Source: Cycas panzhihuaensis (Eukaryota > Cycadophyta). From it: a stretch of DNA of 64,000 nucleotides. Positions 33,337-44,410 of this stretch are shown one piece after another. Position 1 is the stretch's first letter, and the number at the start of each line of letters is the position of its first letter. A program made the position numbers and the translations under genes. The DNA lies in the NCBI GenBank assembly GCA_023213395.1, contig CM041465.1, positions 22,816,001 through 22,880,000 on the forward strand, given 5' to 3'. The notes below the pieces were generated by a model. That model did not search any database, had not been told where the DNA came from, and saw only the letters and a list, made by a program, of their open reading frames with translations.

Positions 33337-33360
33337 AAACTCTATAGTACCGCAAAGTTT
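33337..33360 (+). promoter_or_regulatory. GGTACC-type palindrome, P7 leader copy
   Basis: Decayed palindrome with core TAGTACCGC and arms AAACT/AGTTT, same position in the leader as in P1 and P8. A C-tract/G-tract hairpin (CCCTCCC ... GGAGGGGGG) lies about 100 bp upstream. Confidence 0.5.
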
Positions 33361-33513
33361 GATATGGGGTAGAGCAATATATTTAGAAAAAAAGAGAGAA
33401 AAGGGCCCAAAAGGGTGCCAAACTCATCCGAATAAAATAAGAGGCATCTTAGGGGCAACCATACATAGTGTGGATTGCTTTGACTAACTTTTTGGTGATT
33501 CTGTAGGTAGTTA

Positions 33514-34885
33514 TCACGGTGGACAACTATGAGAACATAGGAATTGCTATAATGAGCTTTATAGAGATGATGTCACGAGGGGCTAGATAGATATTGGGGT
33601 GATGTGTGTTGCTAAAAATCATTAGGACCCCAGAATATGTATCAGATCAGCACCTCTTAGTGGATATAGTCACAAATTGGGACTATAGGTGGTACGTCTT
33701 CCATCTTCCCCAAGTGGGGGACGTTACTATCACACTAGGAGATATCAGGAGGATCTTAGGAGTACTGGCAGAAGGAGCGCTAGCATCATTGGGCACGTTA
33801 CCCAGCACCGATACCGCACACATGGCAGTGGCCACATATTTCACTGGACAAGGCAGATGGGATCGATGAGGGGTATCGGTCCAGATGATGGTGATGTTAT
33901 AGATTCTTTAGGTGAGGAAGCTTATTACATAGGGCATTCTATTCTAGATTTACCAGAAACATAATTATAGAGACATACCTAGTGGATGGATGGACACGGT
34001 TAGGAGGTGTGAGGCTAGGGAGAGATTGGACTGGGCCACCTTGATAGCAGTGAATATAATCATATAACTGGACATTATCAGGGTGGTAGGGAGAGGAGGA
34101 TTTTCTTATTGTACCTTGCTATAGTACTGGTTCTTTGACCATTTGGGGCAGTAGCACCACCAGGAGGACCACACCCTATCTTGACACGAGATCCTATGGT
34201 GCACAGGTCACAAACTCAGTTTAGGGGGACCAAGGACCAAGTACATGTTAGGAGGTTAGTGGAGATGATGTCGCTAGACCTCCTCACTCTAGTAGACTAC
34301 ATAACATATCTGTATAGAGGGGTGAGTTGGGATAGTGATGATGAGTCAAGAGGATTAGGAGGTAGTCCTAGAGATGGAGGTGATGATGATGGAGATGATA
34401 GAGGTAATGGGGCAGGCCCATTAGGAGCGACAGGCCCATCAGGAGTTGCAAGAGAAGAGGCAAGTCCTTCAAGAGCTGCAAGAGGTGAGGTGGTTCCTTC
34501 AAGAGCTACAGGTTGAGGTAGGCCACCCCGCACACTAGCACAGAGACTGAGGGTAGTGAGTAGAGCTTAGGTGGCAGCAACGGTGGTGGTAGCAGCAACA
34601 AAGGGAGGAGGAGATGCTCTGATAGATCAGGAGATAGGAGAGGTGGTACTAGAGGCTAAGGAGGAGGTACCAATAGCCAAGGGAGGTCCCATGGAGGAGG
34701 TGGTCATCCACATCGAGGAGCCAACCATCCTAGGAGGTGAGACACTACCCTTTCCTGATGTCATTCAACCACTAGGTACTTTGATAGTTTGTTTTGGTTT
34801 AGTTTGGAGGATTTGATAAATGGATATATAAATTAACACGTGGTATATTTGACTTGGCAGGAGCAGTGGAGATGGTGACGTTGGT
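33514..34885 (+). pseudogene. P7 antisense gene (PMD), broken and truncated
   Basis: The start codon has become ACG; the frame follows as VDNYENIGIAIMSFIEMM. PMD core WYVFHLPQVGDVTITLGDI, then a decayed NYRDIPSGWMDTVRRC block, an acidic run (GGDDDGDDRG), Gly/Pro/Ser linker and EEPTILG before the phase-1 intron 34737-34860. The coiled-coil exon is cut off after about 25 bp by a family-P LTR start. Many stops (for example about 33570, 33867, 33945). The third witness for this gene's structure. Confidence 0.7.
34737..34860 (+). other. Phase-1 intron of the P7 antisense gene (124 bp)
   Basis: GGAG|GTGAGAC ... GACTTGGCAG|GAGC. Same position and phase as in P1 and P8. Confidence 0.65.
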
Positions 34886-35008
34886 TGAGGTGATACAAGT
34901 AAAGTGCTTCAATCCACCTTTTCTTAAACTGGCAAGGGTAAGGATAGGAGTATACCTAAACTTACCTGAGTCAACTCACCCATGTCCATTCATTGTGGCT
35001 AGGAAACA
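34886..35008 (-). repeat. Family-P LTR start fragment (~123 bp)
   Basis: Minus-strand TGTTTCCTAGCCACAATGAA at 35008 and the next 120 bp of an LTR; matches the complement of 37081-37190. Wedged between P7 and P4. Confidence 0.65.
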
Positions 35009-35180
35009 ACCATTATCAGAGTGGCCCAATCGAAACTCTTCCTACCCTTGCAGTAGCGGATGGTCTCCATCCAACCTCCTGGGATATCCTTATAATTATA
35101 TTTTTGGGAAATGTAGAATAGAATGGCAAAAATGATTAGTTTCCTTAGTTGAGAAATGTGCATCGCCATAATAGTCTATC
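35009..35180 (-). pseudogene. P4 antisense PMD gene, internal fragment
   Basis: The minus frame reads MHISQLRKLIIFAILFYISQ, then KYNYKDIPGGWMETIRYC and FDWATLIM with no stop. It aligns with the P8 segment at 42960-43110. In P1, P7 and P8 the same place has GTGAGG at one end and TAG at the other of a 36-nt stretch; here these are CTAAGG and TAC, so the frame stays open. The PMD N-terminus is deleted. Confidence 0.7.
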
Positions 35181-36169
35181 ATCTCAATGTCCCAAAAACC
35201 CAAAATATTTTATCTAAGTAGGCCAAAGCCAGGCCCACTGGGACTAAGGCTACTTAATGCTCTGGTTCTCCCCCTCTCTAGGCCCCAATCAGGCTCTAGA
35301 GGGTCCCAAATCACCCTTAAGAGGCCCAAGACTACTTCAAAAAGCTCAAAAACATACTAAACTAAATTGACGAAATGGAATGGGTAGGGTGTGATCCACA
35401 CACTAGATCTGGCCTAGCTACTGCCATCACATCACACTGGTCTCATTGGCTATCTCCTCACCTTGATCTGAAGGTCAGATCTCCTACTACATGCCTTTGA
35501 AGTTGGGTGAAGCTCTGCTACGTAAAGGAAAGGGCTCCAGATCGATCGTGAGCCCATGAAAATAAACTTCATTTTCACCCCGCTTCCTTTATATATGCGG
35601 CGGCCTCGACTAGTACATTTTCCCTTTCTTCTGATGTGATAGCTCGTATGACCACATTTTCACCTACATTATTTTTGCCTTCTGGGCCTGCATCCCATTC
35701 TACCTCTATGCCTCCATTTTGGGCCTTACTAGTGTATTTATGACTATCCCTCTAGTCACTTGCAGACCCCTTCTGTCTTAGTTTTCACACCACTCTAAAA
35801 CATACCCATGTTTATACTCCTTTAGCCCATTTCTCTACTCTAAATCCATGTTTACTACCCGTTCTAGGCTGTGGGGCTCCTAAAGGAAGCACCTTCCTCA
35901 TTCAGGGCCTTACCTTGGCCCTTTAAGCAACCTTTGGGACCCCCAAGGGGCCTTTTTACTACCATTCCCTTCCCTTCCACCGGGTTGATTTCCTCATTCC
36001 TGGTAGCCTTCTTTCAAGGCTCTCCTATCCTTCATGATCCCTATTCATAGCCATCCAAGTACTTCGTAGCCCTATTACTACTAGTTGCTCCTTATCTTTT
36101 CTTATCAACTTAATCGTCACTTTTCCTCCTCATCTATCTCACTGAGAGCCTCATCTCCTTACCATCACA
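35181..36169. other. P4 antisense leader region (inverted arm)
   Basis: Non-coding in sense. It is the reverse complement of the P7 leader and promoter (about 32250-33240) and carries the minus-strand TATA box below. No further gene. Confidence 0.6.
35587..35595 (-). promoter_or_regulatory. TATA box of the P4 antisense gene
   Basis: Minus-strand TATATAAAG, fourth copy of the antisense promoter. Confidence 0.45.
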
Positions 36170-36586
36170 TTGCTCATTTTCACTAAAGGTAGAAGTCATG
36201 GCAACCCAGGCCCTTCTATTATTGTGTGGATCCTCCGTAACCCCTCTAGATACAACTATATACATTTTGGGATCTTCTTTCTTAATTCCACTAATAATGA
36301 AGCTAAGTACACAACCACTATTGAAGCCCTTACTGATGTACTATGCTTCCAATGTGGATCTATCACCCTTCTTTATGACTCTCAGGTCAGTGTGTCACAT
36401 CTCACCTAGGTTTACCAAGTGCATTGCCCATGCCTAAGGGCCCTCGCCTTGACTGTTAGGTCCCTTTTGTCTCATTTCTCTTCCATAGATATCTGACATA
36501 TTCCTTGGGACCATAATGTTGAGGTGAATGGCCTCGTCCATCTCATCCTTGAGCAGCGACTCCCTCTCCTCGATGATCCTCCTTGA
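36170..36586 (+). pseudogene. P4 archaeal-type RNase H, inactivated
   Basis: Reads LIFTKGRSHGNPGPSIIVWI, NNEAKYTTTIEAL, LLYDSQVSVSHLT, stop, VYQVHC, then HIPWDHNVEVNGLVHLILE and a TGA at 36584. The first catalytic Asp is Lys (FTKG) and the last is Asn (NVEVN), so the copy could not be active even if translated. It sits in sense just before the PPT (about 37068-37080) and the LTR; 36587-37067 is non-coding. Confidence 0.75.
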
Positions 36587-37080
36587 GGAACTTGTCAGTT
36601 CACCTAAGCACCTAGGTTCCAGGTCATCCCATATTCCATCTTGTGATCTATTCATACGTCCAAAAATTGGCCACAAATGAGGTTAAACTATGATGACCTT
36701 TAGGTTTATTCTCTTCACTCTACCCTTCGTACCACTCCTAGTATGAGGTCCCCACTATTTTGACTATCTTATATACAGAACATCCCATTCATAGCATTTG
36801 TTTGGTCATGTTCATGGCTATCACCATAGTTTATCTTATGCTCATGCGATGGGGGCATGCCCCTCATCTTCTTTCAATACCAGTTAGCTTTAGGGTGATG
36901 CATAGGTAGCCCCTATGCTGGCACTCTCTCATCTCCCTATCTACGCATCCCACTATGACACTTTTTGTCACCCTTCATTGATAATATTATTATATTTATT
37001 GTATATTACTAACTTTTTATTGCTAGCATTTGCCATCGTGTTATGCTTCTAAGCAGCAAGGGTCTGTTGTGAAGAGGTAG

Positions 37081-37768
37081 TGTTTCCCAACCACTAAGAA
37101 TGGACATAGGTGAGTTGACTCAGGTAAGTTTAGGTATGCTCCTATCCTTACCCTTGTTAGTTTACGAAAAGGTGGATTGAAGTACTTTACCTGCATCACA
37201 CTTTGATTGATTGATTACATGATCACTATGCATTTGTTACTTGACCATATTGCATCCCATCATCCTTTTAGCCTATGACGATCTAGGGATACATATCCCA
37301 TGGCACTCCACAACCCTTTGACATGTCTTGACAATGTCCCCAAGTACCTTTTGGCTTCTACAACCCTTACTACATCACCTCTTGGCGCGACATGACCCCT
37401 AGCACCCCACCTAGGCCTAGTCATTGCCCTGCATCCACCTTTATATCTCTTTTGGAAATCTTTCACTATCATTGCTTGCTTGTTATGGCCCCTCTAAGTC
37501 CCATAACCCCCTTTACCACTTGAACATTGTACCATGCCTCTTTAGGGCCTAAGTTCCCCTCCTTTTGGTACTTATGCACTCCCTCTTTTCTCTTTTTCCT
37601 TTGCTACTATTGCACCACTGTAAACTTCATGGTAATACTGTAAACTTTACAGTACTACTATAAACTTTGTGGTACCATTAAGTTTATCATGGTGCGACTA
37701 TCCATAGCTATTTTTTTAAATTTGCCATGACTAGTTTCACATTTATTACAAAATTACCATGTGGTAGT
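37081..37768 (+). repeat. P4 3' LTR, segment 1
   Basis: Begins TGTTTCCCAACC after a purine tract, includes a four-unit palindrome array (37611-37695) and ends with TSD GTAGT where P8 inserted. Confidence 0.85.
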
Positions 37769-40545
37769 TGGATGCGCATCTACGGGATAGCTACCTAACT
37801 GAGTAGGAATAATAAGGGCGATCAATGGCGTTATTAGGTGTAGATAAGAACCTATCAGTAAGGCAAATACCACGCAGGGTGCCCCGTGCGCCAGAGCACG
37901 AGTTTGGGACCTATGGATGGTACCCAACTACCTAAAGGTGGTTCCCCACTTCAGTTAAGAAGAGAGGAGGTAGAGGAGTAACTTGGGTAGACCTTGGAGA
38001 AGAGTCCTCCCACCCTTGGATGGCTTGAAGGGAAGGGAGAGAATCCCTTGAGGGTTTTCCTATAGCAGAGGGAAACGAGTATGGGGTAAAGTAAGTGAAT
38101 AACCTATGGTTAAGGTCTTCTCAGTTATCTGGCTAGGCAGAAGAAAAAAACCAAGGGAGGATGAGGGGAGTAGGAATGATCAATCAATTAAGAGTTGCCC
38201 CCTTCGAAAGGGAAATCAAGAGAAAAGAAGGTGCTAGGACACATGCAAGCAAATTAAACTAAAGATGACAAGCCGAGAGGGCAAGGGTAAAGTTTACAAG
38301 CTAGAGGGAAAGGTTAGAAGGGAAAACTTCCTAAAACCTTTTCCTATGATAGATATAATGTGTGAAATGTAATAAACATAATATAAACCAAAAGAGAGAG
38401 TTGGTTTCCCTTTTCCTTTTAAATGATCTAATTACTATGGTGCAAAATCTTTTAAAGAAAAGAAAATGAAATGAAGCGATAGCACATACCTAGAATGGAG
38501 ACATAGTTAAAGCAGTGGCATTCCCATAAGGTGTCCAAGATCACTTCACAAAGCACAGTGAAAGAGAGGGGTCACGGTAGGATGAAGCATGGGGCTTCTT
38601 TACCTTCCCCAGAAGTGACACTAGAGTGCCAAGAAAGGAAAAAAGGAAAGTGATGGCAGTAAATGAAATGCTATAATAAAATATAAGTAAAAGCACTTAC
38701 CCGTAAGAGAGAAGAGGAGGAAATCTCTCACGCCCTCCGTGTACCTGCAAGTAAGCACAAATATCCCTTTCCAAAGAAAGGAGACTAACAACATAAAGTA
38801 GAGTCCCAATAACACGTGTACATATATGAAAAACAAGTCTCTATACCTATATGTTAATGTTCATGAACCACAAGGTTACAGCAATAATCTATGGTAAAAC
38901 AAACTACTCAAATGAACAATAAGTAGATAAGTAAGCCTCAGAGTGGCCCACCTCTCGCAAAGAGCAATCCTACCCTCCCTTAAGAAGCCATGAGGAAGTG
39001 AGTGTATGGCTATAAAGCTGGCTGGAAAATGGGATAACAAAAGTGTAAGGAATCTCAAAGAGATCCCCAACAAACCGGAGAGCTATGGGAAGCAAACCGG
39101 GTTACTAAGAATAAGGCTGAGCTAGGGACAAGTAGTCGGGGCTTATGCATTGCCTAGATGGAAGATATAGGCCTGTAAACTAGCATTGCAACAGGTGCAA
39201 ATGCTGATTTCAGTAGTTGGAAATAGACTTCTAACCCTTAGCCCCATGCCAGGAGTAGCACGGGGACAAAGAGGAAGGTTTGGAGGGCGAGAGCCTCTTA
39301 GGGAGCATGAGGGTGGTACGGAATCCACCCAGCTCTATCCCAAACCTTATACAACCCTCTTTGGCTACTGTCCTAGGTGTGAAATATAGGAAGAGGAGCC
39401 TAAACAGCAAGGAAAACAGTCCAAGACAAAGGCAAGAAGTAACCTCTAAAAGCAAGATAAGACAAGCTAAAAGTAGCCATGCAAAAGTGAGTATAAACTG
39501 GGTAAGGAAAGACCTTAGACCAAGAAATATCTTTGGAGAAGATGGGAGGCATTTGCCTCTGTCAAAACCTACTAGAAAGAAGTTGAGAAATCTCAAAAGA
39601 AGCTATGGAGCAGTAGGTATAGAGTGCCTGCTGAGATGGCTAAAGGAAAACCCTACACTTGAGATTGCTTGGTGGCTGCCCGGGCAAAGAAGTCTTGGAA
39701 ACTCTTCAAGGAAGCCCTCTCTAAGGCGTGCAAGGGGCTGTGAAGATGTCATAGCAGAGCTAAAGGAGAGTTGGGCACTGGAGAGTGATTGCAAGTCCTA
39801 GAACAGCAGTGGAGCAGTAGGTGACAATATACAGTAGGGCGTTTTTCCTTGTGATCCTTCTAAAGTGAGCCAAAGAGATCCCTAAAATAAGTTAGGTAAG
39901 ACTTAAATACCCAGTGTTAACCCTAATCAAGTGATTAGGGTACGGTTGGCAGTGAGTTAAGTCGTGAGACACGTGGTAATTCTATAAGAAATATGAGAAT
40001 TACCACAGTGGATTTTAAAAACAAGTCATTACAGTCACATCGCGATAAATTTTGCGGTACCATGATAAACTTTGCAGTACTATGAAATCTGCTGCGGTGT
40101 TGGACCAGAGGCTAAAACTAGCCCAAACAACTAGCCTAGGCTATGGACTAGTGACCTAGGAGGCCGTGGGGGCGCACCCACCTGCAAAAGGCGCATAAGT
40201 AGACAAATGAGCCACTGGAAGCAATAACAGGACTCAGAGGTGTGACATGTCAACTAAACGATGATGGGTCATCACACGGGCAAGGATGACATGGACCGAG
40301 TGGGTCTTAAGGTGAGTAGGGCAGAATGCAGGAAGTGATGCAGCCACTGGGGTGTCACATTCACTAGGAATGTGCCCCCGCTATAGTCGTCATAGGCTAA
40401 ATAGGTGTAGATAACAACAGGACCATCTATAAAATCATAGCATACAAGCAGATATTCACCACAAAAGAAAACATCAATAAGATGAGAAACATACCTGCAC
40501 TTACCTGAGTTGATTGCTCCGTATCCATTCCTAGAAGCTGGGACA
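37769..40545 (-). repeat. P8 3' LTR
   Basis: The minus strand starts TGTCCCAGC at 40545 and ends GCATCCA at 37769. Palindrome array 40041-40102; ACCCTAATCA and TGATTAGGGT facing each other at 39920-39941 next to the TATA-like box. Long frames on both strands are not credible genes. Confidence 0.95.
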
Positions 40546-40557
40546 CTGCCCCCTTGG
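40546..40557 (-). other. P8 polypurine tract
   Basis: Minus-strand CCAAGGGGGCAG immediately before the 3' LTR. Confidence 0.8.
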
Positions 40558-40964
40558 TAGCAAAGCCTCACTGCTTAGAAGCATGGTGTAATGGTGAATG
40601 CTAGCAACACAATTGTCAGTAGCATATATGTATGAAGATATATAAATCAAGATCATAACAGTAGTCAAGGGTGCCAGCGAGTGTCATGGTGGAACACATG
40701 GATACGAAGGTAGAGGTGGAGACAACATAGGGGCTGCCTATGTGCCACCCGGGAATCGACTGGAAAATATGAAAGGTGAGGGGGTTGCCCCCACCACAAA
40801 AGATGCAAAGAGATGTGCATAATCAAGTAGAAGAGATGAGTAAACAGAATTGGTAGTCGCCATAGTTTAACCTCATTAGCGGCTAAGTTTCGGAGGTGCA
40901 AATGGATCGCAAGGCGAAGCACATGACAACCTGGGGCTTGGGTGATAGAGCAATCGGATAAGCC

Positions 40965-41383
40965 TTAGGGACGGTCCGCAAGAAGAGGAAGGTGGCGCTC
41001 AAGGATAAGGCGAACGAGACTATCTACCTCAGTGTTGAGGGCCCGAGGAATGTGCTGAATGTCAACAGACTAGAAGCAAGCTAGGAGAGACCTGGCAGTC
41101 AAAGTAAGGGTTCTCAAGTGAGGGCATTGCGCCTGGTAAACTTGGGTGAGATGGGACACCACAACCTGAGAGTCACAAAGCAAAATGATAGGTCCGTGAT
41201 GGAAATGAAGAGAATCAGTGAGAGCTTCAATAACAGCTATGTACTCGGCTTCATGGTAGCCTCTAGAAGGAAGATCCCAGAGCACAGGAAATCATGTCCG
41301 GAGGGGTTGCGAAGAATCTAAGCAGCAGCAGAAGGTCCTGGGTTACCGCGGCTTCTGCCATCAGTAAAAATGTAGAGGGACAT
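40965..41383 (-). pseudogene. P8 archaeal-type RNase H, broken
   Basis: MSLYIFTDGRSRGNPGP (first Asp kept), then a stop and a short deletion that removes the NNEAEY part (reads EAT then shifts). After that come YIAVIEALTDSLHFHHGP, LLCDSQVVVSHLTQVYQAQC, and HIPRALNTEVDSLVRLILE ending in TAA at 40965. In sense, between the antisense gene and the PPT; 40558-40964 is non-coding. Homologous to the copies at 483-1070, 31840-32246 and 36170-36586. Confidence 0.8.
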
Positions 41384-41906
41384 GGGTGATATAAAATCCT
41401 GGTAATAATAAACAATAATGGAGCAAAAGAGAGACTCGAAAGGCAAGAAGTAGGTGGCCGTGAAGGGTAGGAAGACCTAGCGATGAGGCTACCCAAGGAC
41501 GAAAATAAGCTATCTGACCACTACATGAGAGTGGACGAAAAAATGCACCCTGGAGTACCAAAGGTCACTTTGGGAAGCAAAACATACCCCCAGATGGGGG
41601 GAGATTCCCTCTAGAGACCCCAAGAGTAGAAAAGAGCTACAAAAATGAGTCCGAGATGGTGAAACAAGCTAAATAAGTATAAACTTGGGCATGCATGGGA
41701 GTGGCATGCAAAACGAGGTAAAAGGGCCCTGCGAAAAAGTGTAATGATGAAGTGCCATAAATGCACTCACAAGAAAGAGTGAATAGGATGCTACAGGAGC
41801 GCAACGGGAGGCAGGGCCAGAAGACAAAGGTGATCAAGAAAATAGGACAGTCCAAATGACTGTCACGAGAGCAAAAATAGAGATAGTGCCTGTCATGGCC
41901 CTCGCC

Positions 41907-41915
41907 TATATAAAG
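41907..41915 (+). promoter_or_regulatory. TATA box of the P8 antisense gene
   Basis: TATATAAAG after GCCCTCGCC, 680 bp before the PMD ATG (682 bp in P1). Confidence 0.55.
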
Positions 41916-42089
41916 AAATTTGACAGAAAATGGATTCGTTTTCACCAGCTCTCGAGAGAAACCAGAGCCATTTCCTTACGTAGCAGAGCGCCACCTAACT
42001 TCAGAGGCACGCAGAGGGAGATTGGACCATTGGATCAGAGCTCAGAGACAGTCGCCGAGAGTGAGATAGTGACAGCCAGGCCAGATCCA

Positions 42090-42574
42090 GTCACTGGATC
42101 CCATGAAACCCATCCCATTTCGAAGTTCAAATTTTAATGCTTTTTGTTGATTTTTATATAGTTTTTGTGCCCCATATGAGAAAATAGTGACATTTCAAAG
42201 TCTGAATTAGACCCAAAAAGAGGGGGGACTGGGGCATTAGGTAGACCTGGTCCCGATGGGCCCCACAGGGGTCCACCCATAAGAATTTTTTTATTTTTTT
42301 TGGGGCAGAAACCCCCTACTTTTGGGGGGGTGCCGTTCACACTGCAGCAAAGATCATGGTGCCACGATCTTTTTCGTGGGGCCCTAATCACTGCGGGACC
42401 CAAGCTAAACTCTGCAGTACCATGGAGTTTAGCACGGTACAAAGGCAAAACTACAGAAAAAAGAGGATGGGGGGCCAAGAGGCCTTGAAACTCGATTAAA
42501 CAAGGTTGACAGATAGTCAGACGGATAGAGAACTGACATAAGCTTAACTTTGACTAGTTTTGTGGTGTTGACAG
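42090..42574 (+). other. Predicted leader intron of the P8 antisense gene, with palindromes
   Basis: Acceptor GTGTTGACAG at 42574; the donor is decayed (GTCACT). Inside lie the C-tract/G-tract hairpin (about 42303-42332) and the GGTACC-type palindrome at 42407-42430 (core CAGTACCATG, arms AAACTC/GAGTTT). Confidence 0.4.
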
Positions 42575-42586
42575 GCTCTTATCGCG

Positions 42587-44410
42587 ATGGATAACCATGA
42601 GAACATAGGGATGGTAATGCTCAACTTCATTGAGATGATGTCCAAGGAGGATAAGGGGGTCCTACGAAGGTGTGGCCTGTTTAAGGCCCTGAAGACACCT
42701 CAGTACATGTCAGACCAGAGACTATTGGTTGATATCGTATCACACTGGGACTGGAGGAGGCACGTTTTCCACCTACCCCAGGTGGGAGACATGACGGTGA
42801 CACTAAGGGATATCAGGCAGATACTGGGAGTACCGGCAACTAGGAGGCTAGTTGCACTAGGAGCGTTGCCTATCAATGAGGCAGTGTATAGGGAGGCAGC
42901 AGTGTTCTTTACAGGAGCAGACAGATGGGAGAGGACAGGGGTTCCTCTCTAGACCATGGTTATGTCTAATATTTCTCGGGTGAGGAAGCTTATCACATTG
43001 TGTATTTTATTTTAGATTTCCCAGAAACAGAACTATAGGGACATCCCTGGGGGATGGATAGATGCAATGCGCCACTGTGAGGCTGGCAAGAGGACGGATT
43101 GGGCCACCCTGATAGCGACGAACCTTGTCACGCAGCTAGATGCTATCAGGATGACAGGCAGGGGAGGGCTATCCTATAACACGTTGCTACAGTGCTGGTT
43201 CTTTGATCATTTTGGAGTAGTGGCACCAGCATGGGGACCACACCCCATTGTAGAGTGGACCCCGATGGTCCGCAAGTGGCAGACCAGGCGGAGGGGGATA
43301 GAGGACCAGGCCCACGTCTGACGTTCAGTGGAGGCTATATTGCTGGACCTTCTTACTATGATAGATTATGTGGCAGATCCATATAGGGCAATGAGGTGGG
43401 ACAGTGATGACAAGATACACAGAGCAAGGGTGCTCCCAGGTGATGATGATGATGATGGAGATGGAGGAGATGGGGCCAGCCTGTCACGACTTGCAGGAGA
43501 GGCAGGTCCATCAAGGACAGCAGGAGGAGCAGTGGGGTCATCTGGGACTGCCAGCAGAGAGGCAGGCCCATCAGTGGCTACAGAGGAGACCAGGGGGCCA
43601 GTGACGAGGGCTCACAGGCTACAAATCTTGAGGAGATCCAGAGATACGATAGTTGAGCCAATCCCAGTGAGGAGAGAGGCCTAGGTAGAGGTGGTACCTG
43701 AGGAGGAGGTACCAGCAGTTGGTGGAGAGCTAGGAGCAAAGGCTATCGCACGGGCAAAGTAGCTAGCAACTACGGCAGGTGAGACCTAACCTCCTCATCA
43801 TTTGATAGCCAGATAGATAGTTTTATTTAGTTTTATTTTGGTATGCAGTTGGATATATATTGATATATAGTGTGTTGGATTTGTAGGTACCACAAAGATT
43901 CAGCAGTTACTAGAGGCCATGGTGAGGGAGATGTTCCTTCAAGTATACATAGAGGAGCAACCACCCATCCAGATAGAGGATGCACCTAGATCGGTAGGTG
44001 CCCATATGGCAGTATTCGCCCTATTGGCGAGGGCAAGAGATATCTGGGATGCAGAGTCCCAAGAGCACATAGCATTCAGGGGACAGATGCAGCAGGAGTT
44101 AGATGAAGCCAAGAGCCAGTGGGATGCATTGTAGAGTCATGTACATGCTCTAGAGACTTGGGGAGGAGCAGGTGGAGACACCGAGAGCAAGGTCTAGATA
44201 GCAGTGCTAGAGGAGCGTCTCCGAGGAGTGGAGAGTGAGAGAGATCATATCTAGGCCCAATACGATCAGCTGGTGGACTAGGTGGCATCGAGGTCGAACT
44301 AAAGCAGGACGCATACCCACATAACAATGATGATACCAAGGCAGCCACGTGATGAGGGGAGCAAGGTAGGGAGCTCGCGGAGCCCTAGGAGGAGCCTCGA
44401 AGGGATGTGA
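42587..44410 (+). pseudogene. P8 antisense gene: PMD plus coiled-coil protein, ~570 codons
   Basis: Best copy: one frame from ATG to the TGA at 44408, no frameshift, only in-frame stops (about 42950, 43013, 43319, 43682, 43759, 44132, 44194, 44251, 44278, 44299). PMD at about residues 1-245, signature VFHLPQVGDMTVTLRDI near residue 61, then NYRDIPGGW and LLQCWFFDHFGVVAP. Acidic run DDDDDGDGGD near residue 285, Ala/Gly/Pro/Ser repeats (AGEAGPS, AGGAVGSSG), then after the 108-bp intron a charged helical coiled-coil region (about residues 397-571). Runs opposite to gag-pol and convergent with integrase. PMD proteins of plants act in gene and transposon silencing; the role in the element is unknown. 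Confidence 0.8.
43779..43886 (+). other. Phase-1 intron of the P8 antisense gene (108 bp)
   Basis: GGCAG|GTGAGAC ... ATTTGTAG|GTACC. Length divisible by three but holds stops. Confidence 0.7.

Larger units (their letters stand above)
31401..34885 (-). mobile_element. P7: family-P internal fragment with extra RNase H and antisense gene
   Basis: Minus orientation, beginning inside the PPT-proximal region (no LTR or PPT on the left), then RNase H, antisense leader and PMD gene, cut just after the second coding intron. Left part (31401-33240) is an inverted copy of 35180-37060 in P4. Confidence 0.7.

Noticed and set aside
39280-39801. 173-codon plus-strand frame in the P8 3' LTR
   Set aside because: Antisense to the LTR and not open in the other LTR copy; no recognisable domain.
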